Shown here: piece after piece, positions 20,901 to 27,556 of the stretch
Layout: the number at the start of each line of letters is the position of its first letter
Numbering within the stretch: position 1 is the stretch's first letter
DNA from: Allomyces arbusculus
Taxonomy: Eukaryota > Blastocladiomycota > Blastocladiomycetes > Blastocladiales > Blastocladiaceae
Length of the DNA stretch: 27,556 nucleotides
Reading direction: 5' to 3'
Assembly: GCA_027604705.1 (NCBI GenBank)
Contig: JADHYV010000139.1
Location: 1-27,556, forward strand
Translations under genes and position numbers: made by a program
Notes under the pieces: model-generated
Database searches by the model: none
Told to the model about the DNA's origin: nothing
What the model saw: the letters and a program-made list of their open reading frames with translations, nothing else

Positions 20901-21764
20901 TAGCAGAGCATCCAAGGCAGGAATGCGAAGTTACCGAGCCATGTCGTGGTTCGGGTGCCGGCCACGCGGGTCTGACCGGTCGAGCGGGTTGCGCCAGTCT
21001 GGATGGCGGTGGTCATTGGCGTCGCGCGAATCGCGCAAGTTGCGAGCGTCGCGGCGACCGCGGCCGTCGTCCCAGCGGTCGGATCGTGGCGGCGGAGAAC
21101 GCGAGCGCGACGAGGGTCCACCGCGGCGGTGGTAGCGCGGGCTCGGAGACCGGGATGACCTGCGGCGCGAGTGCGAGTGCGAGTGTGAAGAAGACGGTGG
21201 TGGCGGCGGCGAGTCGTGACGTGATGGTCGTGAGGCCGAACCAGCGAGCAATTCCATGTCGCGCAAAAGGGCGTCGGCCTCTTGCTTGGCGCGTTGCTCG
21301 GCCGCGTCTTCGGCGTCGCGCTTGGCGCGCCACTGCGGGTCGTCGTGCATGGCGAGGCCGGGGAACTGCTTGGCACGGCGCTCAGCGCTCATGGAGGACG
21401 AGGACGACGATGACGTAGCGGCCAGAGCCTTGTATGCCGGGTTCATGGTGGAGATGACGCGGTGCAGCACGTCGACGAGCGAGTCCGACAAGTCGGCGTC
21501 GTTTTGGTCGAGCAGGTGCTTGAAGCGCGCCTTGTCGGCCTTGGCCTGCTCGTGCAGCGAGATGATAAACTCGGCAAGCACTTTTTCGTCGACGCCGAGA
21601 TGGTTCCAGAGCTCGGCGGCGACCTTGGCGACGAGGGCGAGGCGCTCGAGGCGCGCCAGGTCGGCGTTGGCGTCGTTGCCGGGGCCGACGTTGCTGGCGG
21701 ATGCGGGCACAAAGGCGGGGCCGCCCGGCGTGGTCGCGCCCGGGCGCGGCGGGAGCGAGGTCAT
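17939..21764 (-). CDS. PRP22: Spliceosomal DEAH-box helicase Prp22/DHX8
   Basis: Exon 1 is 21764-20935 and exon 2 is 20849-17939, with one 84-nt intron, giving 1246 residues (human DHX8 has 1220). The N-terminus [22 protein letters not shown] corresponds to DHX8 [22 protein letters not shown]. An RS/Asp-rich stretch follows, then an S1 RNA-binding domain (about 291-365; [20 protein letters not shown]). The helicase core shows Walker [10 protein letters not shown] at 607-615, DEAH at 704-707, SAT at 736-738 and QRAGRAGR at 905-912. The C-terminal HA2 and OB parts are complete ([31 protein letters not shown]). Prp22 uses ATP to release spliced mRNA from the post-catalytic spliceosome in the nucleus. 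The gene is divergent from CatSper3-like (424 bp). Confidence 0.97.
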
Positions 21765-22188
21765 GGTGGAGGGCAGCGACGGGCAGTTCGCGTGCGGGCG
21801 GTGAGCGTGCGGCGTGAGTGCGGCAGTCGCGGCGCCGCGTCGTCGATCGCCGCTTGACGGCGTGATGCCTGGCGAGGAGACGAGGAGACGCGGAGCGCGG
21901 CCGCACTGCACAGCCGGCGAGCAACGCGGCACGCGGCGTCGGCTCACCGGCCTGCCACACGCATCACCGCGCGCCTCCCTCTCCGCCCCGCCGCCGCCGG
22001 TGACGACGATCTTGATCCGGGCACGACGGCGAGCAGCACCGCACCGCACCGACGCCGCCGGCACCTGCTGCACTCGCGCCGCTATCGTCGCTGCTGCTTG
22101 GCCGCACAGACACACCAGCACCACCAGCACCAGCACCAGCACCAGCACCAGCACCAAGTCCGACCGCGATCCCACCAAATCCGCCAAG
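21765..22188. promoter_or_regulatory. Divergent promoter/leader region of PRP22 and CatSper3-like
   Basis: These 424 bp lie between divergent starts. The CatSper3 side carries a CACCAG tandem repeat (22113-22155) that ends 33 bp before its ATG. The channel's frame is open far upstream, but the translated sequence there shows no channel similarity, so the start at 22189 is preferred. Confidence 0.5.
22113..22155 (+). repeat. CACCAG hexamer tandem repeat in the CatSper3 leader
   Basis: About seven units of CACCAG, one expanded to CACCACCAG, run immediately upstream of the CatSper3-like start codon on its sense strand. A related CACCACCAG-type repeat occurs on the sense strand of the RPA2 leader (25461-25523). 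Confidence 0.9.
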
Positions 22189-23928
22189 ATGGTCGCCGGC
22201 GGCGGCGTCGCCTTTGGCGGCTGGGGCATGGCCAAGGCCGCCCAGCGCGCCGCGCGCCTCATGCAAGAGTTTGACGCCCAAGGCCTGCTGCCTGACACGC
22301 TCAACGCCCACGCCACCTCCGAATCCTCGCTCGCCAACGGCAACGACCCGACCGCCGCCGTCGATGCCAAGGGAAAGCGCCCGCACCCGGCCGACCCGTT
22401 TGCGCTCGGCACGGGCCACACTGACGACGTCTCCACCACAACCGCCTGGCGCGCCGCTGCCGTGCTCGAATTCTCGCGCATCCGCCGCGCCCTCAAGCGC
22501 GTCGTTTGCAACGCCTGGTTCAGCCGATTCTTGCTCGCCGTCATTGCCGCCAACTGCATCACCATCGCCATCGACGCGTCGTTGCCACAGGACCAGACCA
22601 CCTGGACCGACTCGGCCGACGCCCTCTTTCTCGGCATCTACCTGACCGAATTCATCTTGAAAATCATCGTCGACCCAAAAGGTTACTGGAAGTCTGGCTA
22701 CAATAAGTTTGACGCGCTCGTCCTCGCCATCTCGCTCGTGCAGTTTGTCACGTCGTTTCTTAACGCCAACATTGGCAACCTCACCTTTTTACGCGTCTTT
22801 CGAGCGCTGCGCGCCCTCCGGTCTTTCCGCTCCGTCTCGTCGATCCGCCGTCTGCAAATCATTGTCGAGGCCCTCTTGCGCACCTTGCGCTACAATGCCC
22901 TCGACATTTTCGTCAACCTCTTTGTCTTCCTCTTTCTCTTTGCCGTCATGGGCTACTACCTGTTTGGCATGGACTCGGGCGGCGATACCTCTGATTTCGG
23001 GTCGCTCGGAATGGCCATGCTCTCGCTCATGTACTACGTCACGGTACGCTTTTGTGCGACCACACCTCCTTCTCCACCGCTTCCCATCACGCTCACCACC
23101 CACCCTCAACAGAGTTCCGGCTGGGTCGGCGTGCAGGACAACCTGACCCAGGCCGGATTCGCCGGATCCGAGTACTACAGCATCATCTTCATGGTCATCT
23201 CCAACTTTATCTTTGCCAACAGTACGTTGTCCGACTTGCTCCATTTGCGTTTCCTTGTCGAGTTTGGCCGCCTGACCCATCTGTTCTCCACGGGTTAGTG
23301 TTCATTGGGGTCATTTGTACGTCTCGATCTCGATTCCGTCCCTCGCTCGCCGCCTTGCCGTTCACCCACCTCTCGCGCAGGCGAGAACATTGACGAGGCC
23401 TCTGAGGCCGACCGCGAATCGCAGCTCCGCATTAAACTGCTCGCCCAGCAGCAGAAAAAGGACGCGTTTCGCGTCAAGCAGAGAAATGACATGCGTGAGC
23501 TGCTGGCGCGCACTGTATGTTGCTTTGGCTCTGACACGGAGCTGATTCCGCGATCGCAACTAAACCATTTGATTCGTGTGCCTAGGACTTTTCCAACAAC
23601 TCGAACAGCATGCAAAAAGTGCTCGAGTCGCTGGCCGGCACGCTGCGGTACGGATTTTACTCACGATTTCCCCGGCGACACTGTGCACGCATCACTGCCA
23701 CGACGATGAGACTGACTTCGATCTGCAAACGACGTTGCTAGCCACGACGAAGTGGTGCCCATGACGCACATGGCGTGCAATTTGACGTGGCTCGAGGCAT
23801 TCATGGTCACGCAGTACCATCTCGAAAACTCCATGTACCGTTGCCAGCAGACGCACTTTGCGATTGCCAATGCCTTGACGGAACTGCTCGACCGCCGACT
23901 CAAGAACAAGGCGAGTCGGGGCGCGTGA
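22189..23928 (+). CDS. CATSPER3: CatSper3-like voltage-gated cation channel subunit
   Basis: Six exons: 22189-23043, 23113-23221, 23299-23316 (18 nt), 23381-23514, 23586-23647 and 23742-23928. They give 454 residues with all phases consistent. This is a single six-segment domain: S1 about 111-131, S2 about 143-160, S3 about 174-191 and S4 about 201-222, with arginines at 202, 205, 208, 211 and 214. S5 is at about 238-259, the pore at about 268-292 and S6 about 307-327 (IIFMVISNFIFANMFIGVI, close to human CatSper3 ...ASFIFLNMFVGVM). A coiled coil follows. The C-terminus (ESLAGTLRHDEVVPM...HFAIANALTELL) aligns in order with the CatSper3 tail, which supports subunit 3 over 1, 2 or 4. The pore motif reads TSSGW where CatSpers have T-x-D-x-W. 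CatSper conducts calcium in sperm flagella, and here zoospore motility is inferred. Confidence 0.83.
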
Positions 23929-24107
23929 TTGGGATGGGGTCGAGGGCGGACGGCTGTGGGGCTGAGTGGACGCGACTCGGATGGGACTTGTCGTTTGGGT
24001 CTTGCCATTCATGTCGTTGTTGTCGACGCAGAACGCGAGGTTCAACGCAAAAATGAACGACCAAATTCTGAAACTGTTTCCATTCACGTCATTCTCCGCC
24101 AACCCAC

Positions 24108-25364
24108 TCACGCCGACGTGCTCTTGATGTGGTCGTCGTCGACGGTCGCATACGCATGGCCCTCGACCAAGAGCCAATCGAAGTGCGGCTCCAACTCCTG
24201 CGCCGGCACGGTATACCCGAGCAATTTCGATGTCTCGGCGTATAAGTAGGTCTTGTGCGTGCCATCGACCTGCGACGTCTGGTCGGGTCGCGCGAGAATA
24301 CTGGCCATGGCGTTGCGGATCGGATGGCCGTAATCGGGCCCAGCGACGGGCGCGGCGACGGGCGGACGTCCGCCGCCCATGCCTATCGCACCGCCCATGC
24401 TGCCGCCGCCGAATCGGTTGCCCGCGAACCCGCCGTACTGTTGCTGCTGCGGCGGCTGTTGTTGGAACCCGGCGTTGCCGCCGTACCCGCCATACTGTTG
24501 CTGCGGTGCGCCGCCGTAATGCTGCTGCTGCGGCGCGCCAAATTGCTGGGTCCCGTACTGTTGATGCGGCGCGCCATTCAGCTGCGTGCCGCCAAACTGC
24601 GGTACGCCGAATTGCTGCTGGGCGCCGTACGATTGTTGCGCGCCGCCAAACTGCTGCTGCTGCTGCTGCGTTCCGTACCCGGCAAACGCGCCCTGCGACT
24701 GCTGTTGCGGCGGAACTGTGGCATTGGCGCGCGGCGGCGGCCCGCGCGTTGCGAGCAGGAAATGCGCAACAACGTTGATCAAGTGCAGCGAGACTTCGTT
24801 GAAGTCGACGACGGGCCGGATCGTTTGCGCAATGATATACCGTTTCCCGTTCCACGTCTTGGGATTGCCGACAATCTTGACGTAGGTGCCCTCGTCCACG
24901 CCGGCAATGGCACGCGGCTTGCCATCCCCTTGGCCGCTGGCCGCGGCGGCCGCGGCGGCGGCATCGGCCGCAGCGTTCAGGTACATGCGCACGTCGCCGT
25001 CGCCCGACCCGTCCGAGATGCGCAGCGTCACGTTCGTCGCCACTTCGGTGACGGCCTCGACCTTGGCGACGAGCGAGACGAGCGACAGCTCTTGGCCGTG
25101 CAGCGTCAACGGGCCGTCGCCGCTTTGCACGGCCTGGGCGAGGCACTTCAGCGTCACAGCGCGCACGCGCTGGTCGCGCTTGGGGCGCGAATTCCCGCCA
25201 CCTTGGGTCGACGACAAGTCGGTCCCGCCGCCGCCGGCCTGCGAGAGCGAGAAGCCGCCACCGCCGCTGAGACCGCCGTAGCCGCCGCCTTGAGTGCTGG
25301 TCGAGGCGCCGCCGTAGCCGCCGTACGTGGCGCTGCCGCCGCCGTAGCCGAATCCGGAGTTCAT
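24108..25364 (-). CDS. RFA2: Replication protein A 32-kDa subunit (RPA2) with a long Gln/Gly-rich linker
   Basis: A single open frame of 418 residues without introns. The Gly/Ser/Tyr-rich N-terminus (1-60) corresponds to the phosphorylated tail of RPA32. The OB fold (about 65-206) includes RAVTLKCLAQA, YVKIVGNPKTWNGKRYIIA and DFNEVSLHLINVVAHFL, and contains an Ala-rich insertion at 131-142. Residues 207-345 are a Gln/Gly/Tyr/Pro-rich, prion-like linker (QQQQQQFGG, QQQYGG). The winged helix at 346-418 ends EGHAYATVDDDHIKSTSA, matching human EGHIYSTVDDDHFKST. RPA2 is the middle subunit of the RPA heterotrimer that coats single-stranded DNA in replication and repair; the winged helix binds repair partners. 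Human and yeast RPA32 have about 270 residues, so the linker adds over 100. The gene is convergent with CatSper3-like (179 bp). Confidence 0.95.
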   Translation of the reverse strand: MNSGFGYGGGSATYGGYGGASTSTQGGGYGGLSGGGGFSLSQAGGGGTDLSSTQGGGNSRPKRDQRVRAVTLKCLAQAVQSGDGPLTLHGQELSLVSLVAKVEAVTEVATNVTLRISDGSGDGDVRMYLNAAADAAAAAAAASGQGDGKPRAIAGVDEGTYVKIVGNPKTWNGKRYIIAQTIRPVVDFNEVSLHLINVVAHFLLATRGPPPRANATVPPQQQSQGAFAGYGTQQQQQQFGGAQQSYGAQQQFGVPQFGGTQLNGAPHQQYGTQQFGAPQQQHYGGAPQQQYGGYGGNAGFQQQPPQQQQYGGFAGNRFGGGSMGGAIGMGGGRPPVAAPVAGPDYGHPIRNAMASILARPDQTSQVDGTHKTYLYAETSKLLGYTVPAQELEPHFDWLLVEGHAYATVDDDHIKSTSA

Positions 25365-25460
25365 GGTCGTGGTGGTGCGGGGACTGGTCGAGGGTGGTGG
25401 TGGTCGTGGGCGCAGGCGCTGTGGGCGGGGTGACGCGCGTCAGGAGCGCGGTGACGTTGT

Positions 25461-25567
25461 CTGCTGCTGTTGCTGGTGGTGCTGGACCTGGTGGTGCTGG
25501 TGGTGTTGCTGGTGGTGGTGCTGGAGGACGAGACGAGGACGAGGCGAGGACGAGGCGAGGACGAGAA
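25461..25567. repeat. Two simple repeats in the RPA2 leader/promoter
   Basis: CTG/GTG-rich units (CTGGTGGTG, 25461-25523) pass directly into GAGGACGAGGC-type units (25524-25567). On the RPA2 sense strand the first part reads CACCACCAG, the same motif type seen in the CatSper3-like leader. It begins about 97 bp upstream of the RPA2 start. Confidence 0.8.
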
Positions 25568-26101
25568 GGCAGAGTCGAACAGCGTCGACTCACTTCCGAC
25601 GCGCGCGATCCGCCAACTGCAACAGTGCGCACGCGTGCAGTCACGTGGGGAAGGGTCTGCTGCGTCTCGCGTCTCGCGTCTCGCATCAACCAGGTGGGTT
25701 GGGTCAAAATTGGCATGGGCTGCATGTACCATGGCCACCAACAGTCAGTGCACCTGATGAAAACCAACACTGAAGCAATAGAGACCGCATTGCACAGATT
25801 TCTGCAATAGTCGCAAGGGCCAGCACCACTCACGCGACCATGTCAATATGCTCAGCTGCTTTTGAATTTCACTAAGCAAGTGTCCATTTCACACTAAGGC
25901 CCAAACCCATATATCAACCTCTCACTCCATGTAACTATAGCATGCAAAAAGCATGAATTCTCGGCTCTGTCAGTTGCTTCCTGTGCTACCAGCCTTGATC
26001 GCCCACCACCACAAGCATCACCATGACCTCTGCCATCTCTTGGCCCTTGGTCTTGCTTGTGGCCACCAGTCGCATTGTACTTCCTGTGAGCTTGAGCATA
26101 T
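25568..26101. other. Gene-free stretch between RPA2 and the LTR element
   Basis: About 530 bp with no recognisable gene. Base composition drops from G+C-rich to near-even at about 25790. A small hairpin (CATGC-AAAAA-GCATG, 25941-25955) is present. An open frame starting at 25953 runs into the LTR and shows no family similarity upstream of it. Confidence 0.5.
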
Positions 26102-26242
26102 TGATGTGAAGTGGAGTTACGAGTTTAGCTCCTTTTGCAAGTTTGTTGTTTCTGATAATTCCCACTTGTCATTCCATGTATATAAACGCCCAAACTGTAC
26201 CTCTGGGTACAACAGGCTTGTTCTACAATCAACACCATATCA
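26102..26242 (+). repeat. 5' LTR (about 141 bp) with TATA box
   Basis: The start at 26102 is fixed by the match to the second copy. The end at 26242 is inferred: the termini then read TGATGTG...CATATCA, an imperfect inverted repeat with the usual TG...CA ends. A TGG-initial stretch (26246) that could be a tRNA primer-binding site follows after 3 bases. A TATATAAA box lies at 26179-26186. Such a short LTR is unusual but known in compact elements. Confidence 0.65.
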
Positions 26243-27440
26243 TTTTGGTAGCTTCTGTCTGCAACGACTCCTCGCGTCTGGCTGCTCAGCCCGCACCTCA
26301 AGCAATCATGCTTTTCCGCCCTCATGTGCTCTTCTGCATCCACAACGGCTCTCACAGCCTTACCACACTCTTACACTCTCCTCGTCATCAATAACGGCTG
26401 TCACGCTGTCTTGCTGCACCATCGCAATCTTCTCTCCACCAACAACGACTTTTCCGTTTTCATGGCGTTCTCAATCTCGACACTCGAATCGTACCCATTC
26501 CACACTGCAACACAACGATGCTACACAAGGCTTCTCCCCAACAACAATTTCTCGTGATCGTGCCATGTTTCAAGGGCTCTACCATCTTTGGTTACAAAAC
26601 GTACATGGATGTACGCTCCAGTGCAACTGCCACTCTACCAACCACCTCAGTCCTGCTCGATGCCACCAACAATGCCCATGTTACATTTGTCAACAACGCT
26701 ATCAAGGAAAAGAGCTATTGGCAAGTCTCGCTCGACGGATCGCTCACCAAGGCACACGAATCTTTTGCAAAACTGGCAGAGCAGCATATTTGGATAAGCA
26801 TGGGTGCTGCTTCGGCTCGTGCTGCGGCCAAGTGTGCCACAGCTGATGTCACTGCTCAAGATTGCTCAACCTCGGCCCAATGGGCCATGGACAAGCCAAC
26901 AACAGTGTGCAGCCTGCAAAGCAATGGCCAAGCTGAAGGAGCCACCCTCCAAGATTCTCACATCTTGGAAATGGTGCTACATGGCCTCAATAGCATGCTG
27001 TGGAGGGACATGGTTCCGATTGTGTGGACGACATTCAACTCTGTGCATCATCATGCTCTCTGCATGTCACTGCCCCAAGCTGCAGTTGGCACTGTATCTC
27101 GACTTCCAGCAACCACGTTTACGGCGACTTGCATCAAGCCACCGATGTTCTGCAACCTGACATCACGACTTCTGTGCTCTCATGACGCCATCTTGGACTC
27201 GCAGCAGTGCATGCTGCAATGCATGCCCCAAACCCAAGCAACTCATTCGCAACCAGACGTTGGCAATTTAGTCAAGCTCGATGCACACAACCTGAATGCC
27301 AACACTGCTGGACTTCATGTCACAGACAAGTTACAGAACCAGCTTCCCCGAACAATAGCCGCAAGTTGCGCCAATTACTTGGACAAGTACCCAAGCTGCA
27401 ACAATGGTTCAAATCTAAATCATGTCATTGTCGCTCGCCA

Positions 27441-27453
27441 GAGGGGGGAGAAA
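27441..27453 (+). other. Polypurine tract of the LTR element
   Basis: Thirteen consecutive purines, including a run of six G, end exactly one base before the TG of the 3' LTR. This is the expected place and composition for the plus-strand primer of an LTR retroelement. It fixes the orientation of the element as + strand. Confidence 0.8.
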
Positions 27454-27556
27454 TGATGTGAAGTGGAGTTACGAGTTTAGCTCCTTTTGCAAGTTTGTTG
27501 TTTCTGATAATTCCCGCTTGTCATTCCATGTATATAAACGCCCAAACCGTACCTCT
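27454..27556 (+). repeat. 3' LTR, cut by the window end
   Basis: These 103 bases repeat 26102-26204 with two differences, including the TATATAAA box. The window stops inside the repeat, so its right end and any target-site duplication cannot be seen. Confidence 0.85.

Larger units (their letters stand above)
26102..27556 (+). mobile_element. Ty3/gypsy-like LTR retrotransposon fossil, internally reduced, truncated by window end
   Basis: Two direct repeats starting TGATGTGAAG (26102 and 27454) flank an interior of only about 1.2 kb. A polypurine tract (27441-27453) abuts the second repeat, as expected for a 3' LTR. The interior has a frame open at 26518-27456. Within it, 26914-26940 resembles the QSDGQTER-type end of a Ty3/gypsy integrase core, 27034-27090 resembles the following YNNSVH...PFEAVYG-type segment, and 27262-27342 resembles the VGDLVLLD...NL tail module. 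No protease, reverse transcriptase or RNase H was found, so the element is broken and non-autonomous. The two LTRs differ at two of the 103 bases that can be compared, so the insertion looks young. Confidence 0.75.

Noticed and set aside
20850-21376. Unspliced N-terminal extension of PRP22 from the second-exon frame
   Set aside because: The translated sequence is not DHX8-like, whereas the spliced exon 21764-20935 matches the DHX8 N-terminus.
21814-22188. Upstream extension of the CatSper3-like frame
   Set aside because: Arg/Thr-repeat translation of the CACCAG leader repeat, with no channel similarity.
1-27556. CRISPR array or bacterial operon features
   Set aside because: No spaced direct repeats; spliced genes, telomere and LTR element show nuclear eukaryotic DNA.

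Overview
The window is the end of a eukaryotic chromosome or scaffold. It opens with about 340 bases of irregular C-strand telomere repeat (CCT followed by 2 to 7 A), then about 2.8 kb of subtelomere with no gene I can defend. After that comes a compact, visibly G+C-rich gene block (about 3.1 to 25.4 kb). It ends in a less G+C-rich tract carrying a short LTR retroelement that runs off the right edge. The nine protein genes carry about 34 short introns (43 to 113 nt) that I placed from reading frame plus family similarity.

The gene content points to a flagellated, early-diverging fungus (Chytridiomycota or Blastocladiomycota), although another flagellated opisthokont or protist is not excluded. 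The reasons are a CEP41-like ciliary protein, a CatSper3-like sperm/zoospore calcium channel, a HAUS8-like augmin subunit and an MMACHC-like B12-handling protein. All four are typical of ciliated or B12-using eukaryotes and are absent from most Dikarya. I name no species.

Layout, left to right: telomere (1-340); subtelomere (341-3129); MMACHC-like gene (+, 3130-4351); tRNA-Thr(UGU) (-, 4586-4657); CEP41-like (-, 5140-6822) head-to-head with HAUS8-like (+, 7164-9268); IST3/RBMX2 splicing factor (-, 9379-10720) head-to-head, 122 bp apart, with the class III PI3-kinase VPS34 (+, 10843-14202); an unrecognised two-membrane-segment protein (+, 14636-17468); the spliceosomal helicase PRP22/DHX8 (-, 17939-21764) head-to-head with CatSper3-like (+, 22189-23928); and RPA2 (-, 24108-25364), convergent with CatSper3. 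A Ty3/gypsy-like LTR element follows (26102 to beyond the window).

The genes group into microtubule/flagellum functions (CEP41, HAUS8, CatSper3), splicing (IST3, PRP22), membrane traffic and autophagy (VPS34), DNA replication/repair (RPA2) and cobalamin metabolism (MMACHC). The points most worth a second look are the T2-7AGG telomere, 5' splice sites that nearly always carry a pyrimidine at +4 (mostly GTAC), a 5-nt coding first exon in IST3, a CatSper pore that lacks the usual aspartate, and the CEP41/HAUS8 divergent pair.
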